Assembly: GCA_002104895.1 (NCBI GenBank)
Contig: MCFG01000211.1
Coordinates: 1 to 64,000 of the forward strand
Direction of reading: 5' to 3'
DNA: 64,000 bases
DNA from: Anaeromyces robustus
Taxonomy: Eukaryota; Neocallimastigomycota; Neocallimastigomycetes; Neocallimastigales; Neocallimastigaceae
In this document: one piece after another, positions 24,111 through 37,180 of the stretch
Layout: every line of letters starts with the position of its first letter
Position numbering within the stretch: the stretch's first letter is position 1
Made by a program: the position numbers and the translations under genes
Notes under the pieces: model-generated
The model's input: only the letters and a program-made list of their open reading frames with translations
What the model was told of the DNA's origin: nothing
Database searches by the model: none

Positions 24111-26936
24111 TTATTTTAGTAATGGAGTTAAATCATCTACAGTTACTTTAGTTTTATCTGCTCCATATTTAATTAAAATTTTTATTAAATTTTTATTTTT
24201 ATTTTTACATGCTTTAATAAATGGTGTTTCACCATTACTATCTTCTTTATTTATATTTGCTCCATGTTCCATTAAATCTTCTATTAAATTTAAATTTTCA
24301 TATTGACAGGCATAAAATAATGATGTTTCACCATGATTATTTTGTTTATCTATATTATTTATTCCATTTTTAATTAAATATTTTACTAAATTTTTATTTC
24401 CATTCCAACATGCCATAAATAATGACGTTTCTCCGTTCACATTTTCTTTATTGACATTTGCTCCATTTTTAATTAAACTTTTTACTAAATTAATACTTCC
24501 ACTTTTACATGCAAAAAATAATGGGGTTTCACCATTTCCTTTTTCTTTATTTATATTTGTTCCATGTTCTATAAAAATTTTTATAAGATTTACACTTCCA
24601 TATTTACATACATAAAATAATGGAGTTTCACCCTTATGATTTTCTTTATTTATATCTGCTCCATGTTCAATAATATAATTTATTAAATTAACACTTCCAT
24701 TTTTACATGCATAAAATAATGGTGTATTACCATAATTGTTCTCTTTATTAATATTTGCTCCATGTTCTATTAAAATTTTTACTAAATTTTCATTTCCATT
24801 CCAACAGGCAGAAAATAATGGGGTTTCACCATCTTCATTTTCTTTATTAATATTTATTCCTAATTCCATTAAATATTTTATTAAATTTTCATTCCCACTA
24901 TTACATGCTTTAAATATTGGTGTTTCACCATCCTTGTTTTCTTTATTGATATTTGCCCCATGTTCTATTAAAATTTTTACTAAATTTTTATTTCCACTCC
25001 AACATGCATTAAATATTGGAGTTTCATTATCTTCATTTTCATTATTAATATCTACTCCATGTTCAATTAATATTTTTACTAAATTTTTACTTCCACTTTT
25101 ACACGCATTAAATAATGAGGTTTCATTACTTTCATTTTTAATATTAATATCTGCTCCCTGTTCAATTAATATTTTTATTAAACTTACGTTACTTCCTCTT
25201 TCACATGCATTAAATAATGGAGTTTCATTATCTTCATTTCTCTTATTTATATTGGCTCCATGTTCAATTAAATATTTCATTAAATTTTCATTTCCATTGG
25301 TACATACATTAAATAATGGTGTTTCACCATTACAATTTTCTTTATTGATATTTACTCCAAGTTCAATTAAATATTTTACAGAATTTTCATTACCACTTTC
25401 ACATGCATAAAATAATGGTGTTTCACCATTATGATCTTCTTTATTTATATCTGCACCATGTTCAATTAAATATTTTATTAAGATTTCATTTCCATTTTCA
25501 CATGCTATAAATAAGGGTGTATCACCACTATACTTATTTTCTTTATTGATATCTGCTCCTTGTTCAACTAAATATTTTACTAAATTTAAATTTCCAGTAG
25601 AACATGTATTAAATAATGGAGTATCACCATCTCTATTTTCTTTATTGATATCTGCTCCATGTTCAACTAAATATTTTACTAAATTTTCATTTCCATTTTT
25701 ACATGCTTTAAATAATGAAGTTTCATTATTACCATCTTCTTTATTGATATCTGCTCCATGTTCAATTAAATATTTTACTAAACTTTCATTTCCACTTTGA
25801 CAAGCATAAAATAATGGAATTTCACCTTTAATATTTTCTTTATTTATATCTATTCCATATTCCATTAAAATTTTTACTAAATTTAATTTTCCAATTCTAC
25901 ATGCATTAAATAATGATGTTTCATTAAAAAAATTTTCTTTATTTATATCTGCTCCATGTTCCATTAAATATTTTACTAAAATTTCATTTCCAGTTTTACA
26001 AGCTTTAAATATTGGTGTTTCACCAATATTGTTTTCTTTATTTATATCAGCTCCACATTCAATTAAATATTTTACTAAATTTTCGTTTCCAGTAGAACAT
26101 GCAGAAAATAAGAGAGTTTCACCATCTTCTTTTAATTCATTTAAATTTATTCCATATTCAATTAAATATTTTATTAAATTTTCATTTTCATTTTCATTTT
26201 CACTTTCACATGCTTTAAATAATGGTGTTATACCATACTTATCTTTTTTATTTATATTAACTCCATGTTCAATTAAAAATTTTATTAAATTTACATTTCC
26301 ACTTTCACATGCTCTAAATAATGGGGTTTCTCCATCATGATTTTCTTTATTTATATCTGCTCCTTGTTCAATTAAATACTTTACTAAATTTACATTTCCA
26401 GTTTTATTTGTATAAAATAATAATGTTTTACCATAACGATCTTCTTCATTTATATTTACTCCATGTTTAATTAAATATTTTACTAAATTTATTTTTCCAC
26501 TTAAACATGCATTAATTAGATAAATACTACTTGAATAATAATATTCATATAAAATATTTTTATCTTTTGTTGTTGAAAGTTTATAATTATCAATTTTTTG
26601 TTCTAATTCTAAAGTAGATAATGATATATTATTTTTGTAATGAAAAAGTAAATTTATAATAAATTCATTATCAAAAAATTTATAATTATTAAAAATAATA
26701 TCTAATAATTCAAAATTATCTTCTTTTAATAAATTCTTTATTAAATTTGAAGAAATCTTTAAATCTTTATTATCAATTTTTATAATAAATTGTAATCTTT
26801 CAATAGTAAGTAAACCACGATTATATATTTCAAAAATGATATCTTTACTAGTATTATCCTTTTTAAAATTCTTTACTTTATCAATATTTTTACTATCGAT
26901 AGCTGAGATAAATGAATCGATTTGATAGTTACTCAT
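24111..26936 (-). CDS. Ankyrin-repeat protein, 24 repeats
   Basis: A 941-residue single-exon protein. Residues 1 to about 140 are an alpha-helical N-terminal region without recognisable domains. From there to the end run about 24 canonical 33-residue ankyrin repeats of consensus GETPLFxACxxGNxNLVKYL followed by IEHGADINKEN. Repeat 4 carries a three-residue insertion (ENENENEN), and the final repeat is capped by KYGADKTKVTVDDLTPLLK. Repeats are very similar at the nucleotide level, a sign of recent internal duplication. That also explains the long but meaningless open frames on the opposite strand. There is no signal peptide or membrane segment, so it is probably a cytosolic protein-interaction scaffold; the partner is unknown. 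It is transcribed away from the ankyrin gene at 28359, with 1.4 kb between their start codons. Ankyrin families of this kind are greatly expanded in anaerobic fungi. Confidence 0.95.
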   Translation of the reverse strand: MSNYQIDSFISAIDSKNIDKVKNFKKDNTSKDIIFEIYNRGLLTIERLQFIIKIDNKDLKISSNLIKNLLKEDNFELLDIIFNNYKFFDNEFIINLLFHYKNNISLSTLELEQKIDNYKLSTTKDKNILYEYYYSSSIYLINACLSGKINLVKYLIKHGVNINEEDRYGKTLLFYTNKTGNVNLVKYLIEQGADINKENHDGETPLFRACESGNVNLIKFLIEHGVNINKKDKYGITPLFKACESENENENENLIKYLIEYGINLNELKEDGETLLFSACSTGNENLVKYLIECGADINKENNIGETPIFKACKTGNEILVKYLMEHGADINKENFFNETSLFNACRIGKLNLVKILMEYGIDINKENIKGEIPLFYACQSGNESLVKYLIEHGADINKEDGNNETSLFKACKNGNENLVKYLVEHGADINKENRDGDTPLFNTCSTGNLNLVKYLVEQGADINKENKYSGDTPLFIACENGNEILIKYLIEHGADINKEDHNGETPLFYACESGNENSVKYLIELGVNINKENCNGETPLFNVCTNGNENLMKYLIEHGANINKRNEDNETPLFNACERGSNVSLIKILIEQGADINIKNESNETSLFNACKSGSKNLVKILIEHGVDINNENEDNETPIFNACWSGNKNLVKILIEHGANINKENKDGETPIFKACNSGNENLIKYLMELGININKENEDGETPLFSACWNGNENLVKILIEHGANINKENNYGNTPLFYACKNGSVNLINYIIEHGADINKENHKGETPLFYVCKYGSVNLIKIFIEHGTNINKEKGNGETPLFFACKSGSINLVKSLIKNGANVNKENVNGETSLFMACWNGNKNLVKYLIKNGINNIDKQNNHGETSLFYACQYENLNLIEDLMEHGANINKEDSNGETPFIKACKNKNKNLIKILIKYGADKTKVTVDDLTPLLK

Positions 26937-28358
26937 TAAATTTACATCTTAAATTTTAACAATCTTTAATATAAATTTATTTTTATTTTTTTTTATTTTT
27001 TATTTTTAACGAAGTTAATAAAAATTAAAATTTATAACAAATATAAATAAAATAAGTAAATTAATAAATAAAATATTAAGAATCTTCTTTTTTTTTTTTT
27101 TTTATAAGACTATTTTTATTTTTATTTTTTTTTATTTTTTAATAAATATATAAAAATTTTATAATCATAATCATTGTTAGATATAAAACCTTATGAATAA
27201 TAATTTAATTTTTTATGTTTTTTTTCCATAAATAAATTTGCCAATAAAAATAACAAAAATTATTTTAAAAAAAAACACAATATATTAAAATTATAAATCA
27301 TTTAATTAAATAAATTAATTAATTAATATGTAAATATAGAAAAAAGAAAAAATATATAAATATTATAATTTTTTTTTAAAAAAAAAAAAAAAAAAAAACT
27401 ATTCTTTTTAAATGTAAATAAAATTTAAGATTTAATATTTTTTCGGGAGGATTTTTATTACTTTAATCAATTTAATGATAAAATAAATAAAAAAAACTTT
27501 AAAATTGTTATTGTATATCTTAATAAAGGATAAGATATTCATTGTTCATACCAAAAAATAATAAATATTCAATTAAACATTTAAGATAGTTATCATTATT
27601 CATAATAATAATACAAAGAATTATTATCGAAGATATTCAACAATAACAAAATTTATATCAAGATAATTAACAATTACTTAATTTATATCGATAAATTCAA
27701 CAGTTACAACATTTAAAATATCATATGCTTCAAAAATGTAATATATATATATTTTATTTGTTTTTTCTTTTAATTAAATTTATTATTATAGAAATCATAT
27801 TTTTTTTAATTGTAAAAATTACATGTAATTAATTTCATGTAATTTTATATATAATATATAATAATATAAAAATATTATTTTAATTAAATATTTATAATAA
27901 TTTATAAAAATAAATATATAAAAATATATTATATTAACATTATATTTATTATCGAAATGAATAATATAAAAGGTAAATATTTATAATAATTAATAAAATT
28001 AATATATAAATAAATAAACATTTTTTAATTATTGAAAATCAATAAATATATAAAATGAAATTTTAATTAGGAATAAAATAAGTTGTATAATATCTGTATA
28101 TAAATAGAGATAATATATATAATCAAAAATAAAAATATTAAAATATTGTAATATATTTTTAAAAATAATAGAATAATAAATATTTTTAATAATGTTTATA
28201 ATTTCAATTATATAAAATTTATTTCTAAATTTATTTATTGAAATTTTAATTTTTTAATTCTTTATAGTATATGAAATTAATATTATTTCTTATTTATTTT
28301 TATTTTATATATATATATATGTTTTTTTTTTGTAAAGATTTTATAGACACTTTGAATA
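26937..28358. promoter_or_regulatory. Shared spacer between divergent ankyrin genes
   Basis: A 1.4-kb AT-rich region between two head-to-head start codons, so it must hold both 5' flanks. At 27635-27725 three imperfect units of about 30 bp (TTCAACAATAAC, TTAACAATTACT, TTCAACAGTTAC, each followed by an AT-rich ATATC end) form a small tandem repeat. No specific factor site can be named. Confidence 0.5.
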
Positions 28359-30354
28359 ATGGGACTTTTTAAAACTATACAAAAAGTTAATAAAGTAATA
28401 AAATAAATAATATATAATAAAATATAATATATAATATAATAAAATAAATAGTAAAATAGAATAAGTTACAAGTACATATAAAATAAAATAAAATAATATA
28501 ATATAATAATAAATATAATAATAATAATATAATATATAATCTAATATAATATAGACATTTGAATTAAAAGAGGCTATTTGTAAAAAAAATATTGAAAAAG
28601 TCAAATCAATATTAGATAGTTCCACTAAAAAGAAGATTATTTTGGGAATAAATGATAAAATAGAAAATGGTTGGTCACCACTTTTAAGTGCTAATGCTTC
28701 AGATGTTAATGATATTGAAGTTGTTAAGTTACTTATTGATTATGCCACCAAAAATAATATTATTTTAGATTTAAATGAAAAAAATAAAAAAAAGGAATCC
28801 TCATTTATGCTTGCCATTGTTAATAATAATACAGAAATGGTTAAATTATTCATAGACTATGCCAATAAAAATAAATTTATTTTGAGTTTAAATGATAAAA
28901 GTGAAAAAGGATGGACACCACTTTTAAGTGCTAATTTGAAAAATAATAATAATATTGAAATAGTTAAATTAATTATAGATTATGCCAATGAACATGATAT
29001 TACCTTGAATTTAAATGAAAAAAATAAAAAAGGAGAATCTTCCATTATGCTTGCTGTTGCTAATAAGAATACAGAAATTGTTAAATTACTTATCGAGTAT
29101 GCCAATAAAATCAATGTTATATTAGATATAAATGATAAAGATAATGATGGCTATTCACTACTTTTAAATGCTAATATTACCAATGATAATAGTCTTGAAA
29201 TAGTTAAATTACTTATAAACTATGCCACGGAACATAATATTTTATTAGATATAAATAGCAAAAGTAAAGAGGCATGTTCTCCATTGATGCTTGGTATAAA
29301 TAATAATAATATTGAAATAGTTAAATTATTCATAAACTATGCCACAAAACATAATATTTTATTAGATATAAACAGTAAAAATGAAGAAACGTACTCACCA
29401 ATGATGATTGCTACCAATAATGATAATATTGAAATAGTTAAATTACTTATAAACTATGCCACGGAACACTATATTTTACTAGATATCAATAGTAAAAATG
29501 AAAAGATATATTCTCCAATGATGCATGCTATAAGTAATGATAATACTGAAATAGTAGAATTACTTCTAGATTATGCCAAGGAACATCATATTATTTTAAA
29601 TTTAAATGAAAAAAATAGAAAAGGATATTCTTTAATTATGATCGCTCTTGTACATAATAATACAAAAATATTTAAGGAACTTATGGAATATGCCAATGAA
29701 CATCATATTATATTAAATATAAGTGATAAAGGGGATGAAGGATGGTCACCAATTTTAGGGGTCAATACCAAAAATGTTAATAATTTTGAAATAGCAAAAT
29801 TACTTTTAAATTATGCTAATGAACATAATATTATTTTAGATATTAATGAAACCAATGAAAATAAAAGTTATTCCGTTTTACTTGCTATTATTAATGATAA
29901 TGTAAAAATGGTAAAATTACTTATGGATTATGCTAATCAACATAATAATCTATTAAATTTAAATGGGAAAAATAAAAATGGCTATACTTCGATTATGTTA
30001 GCTATTATTAAAAATAATGTTGAAATGGTTGAATTACTTATAAATTATGCCAATGAACATCATATTATTTTAGATTTAAATGAAAAAAGTAATCTAGGAA
30101 AATCTTCTGTGACCTATGCTATTGGTTGTAGTAGTGCCTCCATTATTGAATTACTTATGAATTATGCTATAGAACATAATATTGTATTAAGAATAGATAA
30201 AGATAAAATTAATGAAAATAGACTTGTTAAATTACGGAGAAAATATCAAAGATCTCAAAAATTCAAAAATGTTAATATTAAAGTCAATATGGATAATACT
30301 AATAATAACAGTAAAGAAAAAGATGAAAAAAATAATAAAGAAATGAAAGAATAA
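28359..30354 (+). CDS. Ankyrin-repeat protein, two exons, about 14 long repeats
   Basis: The long open frame lacks an ATG near its start. In-frame coding sequence continues upstream to an acceptor at 28553-28554 (TATAG), with a CTAAT branch site at 28541. I model exon 1 as 28359-28394 (MGLFKTIQKVNK), donor GTAATA, a 160-bp phase-0 intron, and exon 2 as 28555-30354, giving 611 residues. A second in-phase GT at 28386 is an alternative donor. The protein has about 14 ankyrin-like repeats of 35-38 residues, consensus LLxANxxNxxIEIVKLLIDY, then ANEHNIILDINEKNxxG. Repeats 1, 3, 5 and 10 carry an extra two or three residues (SANxxNDNxIE), suggesting two alternating unit types. The last 50 residues are a basic, Asn-rich tail. 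No signal peptide: probably cytosolic. This repeat type matches the gene at 55999, not the neighbouring minus-strand ankyrin gene. Confidence 0.88.
28395..28554 (+). other. Predicted intron of the plus-strand ankyrin gene
   Basis: 160 bp, phase 0, GTAATA...CTAAT...ATAG, with many in-frame stops. It joins the ATG-bearing 12-codon exon to the frame that begins TFELKEAICKKNIEKVKSIL, which reads as the start of the ankyrin array. The donor choice is uncertain (28386 or 28395). Confidence 0.65.
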
Positions 30355-30483
30355 AAAAAGATTTTTTTTAATCAAAAAAAAAAAAATTACAAAAAAAAAA
30401 AAAAACAATTAAAAAAAAATAAAAAAAAAATTATATACATCAAGAAAAAATATAAAAAAATAAAAAAAATAAATAAAAAATAG

Positions 30484-30517
<34 letters not shown>

Positions 30518-30564
30518 TTTAAAAAAATTAAAAAAAAAGAGAGAGAGAGAGTAACTACTCATAA

Positions 30565-30595
<31 letters not shown>

Positions 30596-30633
30596 CTAGA
30601 TCAAGTAATTCAACTCAACAAATATTTAAATAG

Positions 30634-30664
<31 letters not shown>

Positions 30665-30683
30665 TCGATATCTAATACAATTT

Positions 30684-30717
<34 letters not shown>

Positions 30718-31432
30718 AAAAAAGGAAAAAAAAATTTTTTTTTACTATATTCAATATGATTATTATTATTATCTAATTACTATCTTTAATTAATTACATA
30801 TATATAAGTTTAATTTTATTTTATTTTTTTTTTTCAATGTATAGTTTTTAGTTAGGCCTATAACCATATTATAATATAATATAGTATAGTATAGTATTAT
30901 ATTGTATTATATCATCAAAATATAACATAATAAGATGTATTACAATTATAAACTATATATATTTTATATTTTATATATTAAATTCCTACTCAATAGATAG
31001 ATTACCATTAAGAAAAAAACTATTAAAATATTAAAATATTAAAATATTAAAATTATAACCCTTTCTTTGTAAATAGTCAATATTATATTATCTTTTTACA
31101 TTTTAATGAAAAATGAAAAAATAAAAATAAAAAATAATGAAAAAATGAAAAACTAATAAAAATAATAAATTTTAACTTTAAAATGGATTATTAATTAATT
31201 GATTAATTGATTAATAATTTTTTAATCTTAATCTCAATTTCAATCCCAATTTCAATCCCAAAAAAATGATAAGTTTTTTAAATGATTTATTCCAAGGATA
31301 TAAATCAACCTTGGAATAAAATTCCCTTCTGTCCTTTATAACCTTTAAATAATAATAATAAATAATAATTAAATAATAATAAAATAATAATTAAATAATA
31401 ATAATAATAATGAATAAATAATAATAATAATA

Positions 31433-31474
<42 letters not shown>

Positions 31475-32035
31475 TATAATAAATAATCAAAATATTATAA
31501 ATAATTAAAAATTATAAACTGTATATTATATATAATAAATAATAATAATAATATTAATAATAATATTAATAATAATATTAATAATAATATTAATAATAAT
31601 AGTCAAACAAAAAAAAAAAGTATTATCAATAATAAAAAATACTAAATTGTATATTATATATAACATTTTTTTTAACTTGATATAATATAATATAATATAA
31701 AAGTATAATAAAATAAAATATTATATTATATTATAATATATTATATAATGTAATATAATAAAATAATAATAAAAATAAAATAAAATACTATATAATGTAA
31801 TAAAGTAAAATAAAATATTATGAAAAAAAAAAAATAAATATTTAAATATAAAATTTTTTAATTTATTTTTTATAGGATACTTTTTGCTCTTTCTTTTTTT
31901 TTATTTTTAATTTTTCTAGTCTAATACTTCTACTTTAAAAGAACAAAAAAAAAATAAAAATAAAAATAAAAAGATAAATAAAATGTACTGGTATGCTAAT
32001 AAATTTGTTTTATTGTTTATTATTTTTTAGTAATA

Positions 32036-32071
<36 letters not shown>

Positions 32072-32596
32072 CAAAAATTCATATATATAATTATTAATTG
32101 CTATTATTAAAGATTTTAATATAAAAATTGTATAATTAATAATTAAAATAATAATTAATAATTAATAGTTAATAATAATAAATGTTTTAATTAAAGAAAA
32201 GTTTAAATTTAGAACAATTCATCCTCAAAAATATTTAATATTTTTTAATTATTTAATTAAATATATTTAATTAAATATAATTAAATAATACTTTGCCACC
32301 AATTCTTATATTTATTTGGAAACATAAAAATGTTACTGCGGAATAATTTTGGTCATAAATAACTTTAAATTAGAATTAATTTTATATAATAAATAAATAA
32401 ATAATTTAATAAAAAATTAATAATTAATTAATAATTAATTAATAAAAAATAAATAAATTAATTAATAAATAAATAAATTAATAAATAAAATTATTTTAAT
32501 ATTTATTTAATATTATATTTTACTTTTAATTATTCTTTTTTTTTCTTTTTTTTTTTAATTTAAAAGAAAAAAATAATAAAAAAAAAAAAAAAAAAA

Positions 32597-32618
32597 GGGG
32601 GGGGGGAGAGGGGAGGGG
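32597..32618 (+). other. G-run cluster, potential G-quadruplex
   Basis: Ten consecutive G, then AGA, GGGG, A, GGGG. The cluster offers four or more runs of three or more G within 22 bases, directly after a long A run. Nothing comparable exists elsewhere in this very AT-rich window. Confidence 0.75.
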
Positions 32619-33232
32619 AAGAATTCTTCTTATACTTAATATACTTAATATTAATTTTATAAAAAAAAACAAAAATATTTATTATAAATTTTTTTTAAAT
32701 TTTTTTTTCTATATATTATATTAATTATATATGTTTTTTATCTTTTATTCTATGATATCTTTTTTATTCTATTATAAAATTTTTCTTTTTAGTTTATTTT
32801 GTTGTATTTTAATTTTTAAATTTATAAATTTATTATTTATAATTGTTTTTTTTCCTTCTTTTTCATATTTATATATATATATATTATATATAAATTTCAT
32901 AATATATATAAATATTTTTTGAAATATTTTATTTTTTTTTATAAATGATATTTTTTATAATATATGTTTCTTTTTTTTATATTATATATTTTATATTATA
33001 TATCAATTACATAATATTCATTTTAGTATTATATACAATCTATTTAATATAAAATATTATATTTCAATAATTTTTTTTCTTGACTAATGAAATATGTAAT
33101 ATTATATATTATAAAATAGATAATTTATTGATTATTTAAATTTTTTTTTTAAATTTATGTATAAATAGTATAAATCATTACCAATAAATTAATAATAATA
33201 CCATCAATCAAAGTGAAAGGTATTTCTTTTAA

Positions 33233-34430
33233 TATAATCTTAAGGTTAAGCAAGTAGGCTTAGATTTAAAATCTGGAGAATGCATTAAAAGAAAAACAGT
33301 TTTTTTATAATAACATTAAGTTTTATTTTATTAGGTTCTTCATAATTTAAATTGTCTATATATTTTTATCAAAATAATATTTATTATAAATATTAAATTT
33401 ATTTTATTTTATTCTTTTTTTTTACATTTATTTGAATTAATATTTATGATATTAATGTTAATTAATTTTTGTTTAGAAATTATAACTTATTATTTATATT
33501 TAATTTATTTATATATATTGTTAAATAAAATTTTATTTATATTATTTATATTTTGATTCTCAAACTTTATAGGTATATGTATTAATATTTTTAGTAAAAA
33601 TAATATTAATATTAATATTAATAAATAATAAAATTAATTCTAAAAGATATGAAATGTTTATTTCCATTAATTATTATGATTATAAAATGAATAAATTGAA
33701 TAAATATGAAAATAGGAAAATAGGATATAATAATATAAATTCTAAATTAAAATTAATCATAATTTTATATTAAATTTTTTTTTTTTTTTTTTTTGGTTAA
33801 ACATTTAAGCATTATTTTCTAAATATATATATTTATTTGTTATTTGATATAGATATATATATTATTAATATATTATTTAGAATTTTTTAAATTTCAGTTT
33901 TTTTATTTTCTTTTAACCTAATATGTTATTGCAAACATATTGAAATTATAATATAATTTACATATATATATGTAAATTATCAAAAGTATTAGTTGATGAT
34001 ATTTTTTAAAAAAAGGAAGTTGATGTAGAAGATTTGAGTAGATAGGTTAAGGACATTAAATCTATTGAGAATAAAATTTATGCAATGAATTCCCATGATA
34101 GATTTTTATTCTTTATAAAACAAGTTATAATATTCATATTAAAAATAAGTTCCTTTTTATTTTTTCATATTACGACAATAACCTTTTTTTTCTTTATAAT
34201 GGACAAAAACAAAAACAAAAAAAAAATGTAATATAATGGGTTAGATGATATTTAAACAATCAAAATTACTTGGTTAGATGTAGATGTAATGAAATTACTA
34301 CTACAAATAAAAAAAAAATAGAATTTATTTCATTAAATTATTCATCTATATAAAAGGTAATTTAATCAATAATAGTAGTTTATTTAGAAATATTGATAAC
34401 TCTTCCAGACATAGAAGTATTAATTTTTAA
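33233..34430 (+). pseudogene. Decayed coding relic, protein family not recognised
   Basis: Several stretches read like protein. At 33233-33310 one frame gives VKQVGLDLKSGECIKRKTVF. At about 33983-34228 a single frame reads KVLVDDIF, stop (34007), KEVDVEDLSR, stop (34043), VKDIKSIENKIYAMNSHDRF and stays open to TAA 34229. Later come TIKITWLDVDVMKLLLQIKK and NLINNSSLFRNIDNSSRHRS. The balanced acidic/basic composition and raised GC show former coding sequence. Two in-frame stops in one frame and the frame changes show decay, although introns could explain part of it. Confidence 0.45.
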
Positions 34431-34440
34431 TAATAATAAT

Positions 34441-34553
34441 AAAAATAATAATATATTATATTTTATTATATAATTTCACCTTCCTATTATTCATAATAAT
34501 AAGAATAATAATAAAAATAATAATAATATATTATATTTTATTATATAATTTCA
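34441..34553. repeat. Direct repeat, 75-bp offset
   Basis: A segment of about 28 bases starting ATATTATATTTTATTATATA recurs near-identically at 34451 and 34526, separated by a short GC-richer piece (ACCTTCCTATTATTCA). Confidence 0.8.
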
Positions 34554-35549
34554 TAATAATAATAATAATAATAATAAGAAAAACTGAATAGTTTAATCAT
34601 CCATATAAAATGAAAATAAAATTAACCTTTTTTTAGTGAAAAAGATATTTCTCATATAAAAATACAAATATCAAAGATATATATATATATATTCGTGAAA
34701 TAAAAATAAAAAAAAAAAAAAAAAATACATATTCAAATGTTTAAATATTCAAATATATAAATAATATATATATATATATATAATGTTCTATAAAATAATT
34801 AATATAATTAATCATAAACTATTAAAGAATATATTGTAATAATTTAGTAATTTATATAATTTAAAAAAAAAAAACTAAAATTAAAACTATTATAATAGAT
34901 TATGGAACTATTAATAAATCACAACAAAGGTAAAGGTAAAGGTAATATTTACATCCAATGATCAAATATAAATTTATATATAGTCTAGTCATAGTCATAG
35001 ATAAACTGTTAATAATTTTTATTATTATAATTACTCTAATATCATTTTAAATAACTATTATTAATTAAAAAAAAAAAAAAATTAACACATGTATATATAT
35101 ACATACATATTTTATATTTTATATTTTATATTTTATATTTTATATATACATTTTATATGTTTCCTTTATATATATATATAAAATTATAAAATAAAAAAAA
35201 AATATGTTTATAACTAATATATTAAATAAAAAAAAAAAAGAGTAAAAAAAACATCATATATTAGAATTTTTTATTGAAAATTATTTTATATCATATATAA
35301 TATACATTTTATATTTCTATTTTTTTTATTTTTATTTTTTTTTTTTTTTATTTTTTTTTTTTTTTACTTATTCTCCAAATATTGATAATTTCGATATTTT
35401 TAAAGTATTGAAGATTGTTTAAAATAAAATTTTAAGAAAGAAAACTAAAATTTATTAAAAGACATTTTCTTTTAAAAAAAAAAAAAAAAAAGAAATGTAA
35501 TAATTAAAGTTTTTTATGATTTATATATAATAAAAGATGCTATAATTGC

Positions 35550-35582
<33 letters not shown>

Positions 35583-36700
35583 TAGTTAAATCAATGACTA
35601 TATATTATATATTATATATGATATATTCATTGATTTTAAATTTTAAATTTTAAAAATGACTTTTAAGAAAATAAATAAAAAATAAAAACTATTTTTCAAT
35701 TAAATTATTTTCATTCTTATTATTAAATATAAAGTATAAAATATAGAATATAAAAATATTGATATATATATTTTCACAATATAATGAAAGATTTAAAATT
35801 GAGAAAAAAAAAAAAAATTGTAATTAACATTTAAAATTTAATTCATAATTAATAAATAATTTATCATTATCATTTCATTTTTTTATTATTCAATAATATT
35901 ATATAAATAAATATTAAATGGATATATATTACTCAATTTACAACTGCCATTAAAAAAAAAATACAAATATTTATTTTTTAATGGCAATTTTAAATTTATT
36001 ATAAATTTAAATAGATATATAAAAAAAAATAAAGAATATATAAAATAAAAAAAAAGAGGCTGTAAATAAAAAATATTTTGAAATAATAATAATTAAAATA
36101 ATAATAAGAATTAATATTTTTAATGGCTATTTTTAAATTTTTAAATTTAAAGATTATAAATTAGAAAATAGAAAAAGAGGCAGTTAAGAAAAATATTTTT
36201 TTTTATTACAACTGCCTTTGATATAAATTTTTTTTTAAAAAATAATAAAAAAATAATAAAAAAAATTATTTTCATGACTTTTTCTGAAACATCTTTTGTT
36301 TTCTATTTTTTTTTTTTTAAAAATTAATGATTATCAATTATATAATAAAATAATAAATAATAATAAAAAATAATAATAAAAATAATAATAAAAAATAATA
36401 ATAAAAAATAATAATAAAAAATAATATAAATATAAAATGGGTTATAAAAAGACCAAGAAAAAAAAAAACAAAAACAGAAAAACAGAAAAACAGAAAAAAA
36501 AAATGTTTCAAAAAAATGTTTCAAATAAAAAAATATCATTATTAATTTTTAATAAAATAAATAAATAAATAAATAATAAAAAAATAAATAATAAATAATA
36601 AATGATGACATTTTATAAAATCATATAAAATCATATAAAATTATAATTTTTTAAATTTTAAACTTTTTTTGTTTTGTATTTTTTTTTTTTATTCTATTTT

Positions 36701-36780
36701 TCTATTACGGTTTAATTCTCTTTTTTCTTTTTTTTTTTTTTCTATTACGGTTTAATTTTCTTTTTTCTTTTTTTTATTTT
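36701..36780. repeat. 40-bp tandem repeat, two copies
   Basis: TCTATTACGGTTTAATTYTC followed by a pyrimidine tract, at 36701 and 36741, nearly identical. Confidence 0.9.
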
Positions 36781-37020
36781 ATGTCATCCCAAATTCATTA
36801 AAAAAGAAAGAAAAAAAAAATGTTGGGTGTAAAATAAAATATGAAATAAAATATGAAATAAAATATGAAATAAATATGAAATATGAAATGTTTCTAATTT
36901 ATGCATAAATGAATTTTTATAGGATAAAGATAAAAAAGAGAAAAAAAAAAAAAAAGACAGTTGTTTTAATATTACTATTTATGATATTATTAAAAAAAAA
37001 AATTTTTATAAAAAAAGAAA

Positions 37021-37180
<160 letters not shown>

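Noticed and set aside
24736-26340. Long open frames opposite the minus-strand ankyrin gene
   Set aside because: Shadows caused by the homogeneous ankyrin repeat units; no independent coding signature.
28341-28625. 94-codon minus-strand frame upstream of the plus-strand ankyrin gene
   Set aside because: Tyr/Ile/Leu-rich translation of AT repeat overlapping the predicted intron and both exon edges; it conflicts with the convincing plus-strand model.
36324-36539. 71-codon minus-strand frame
   Set aside because: Phe/Tyr/Ile-rich translation of AATAATAAAA repeats, lacking coding composition.
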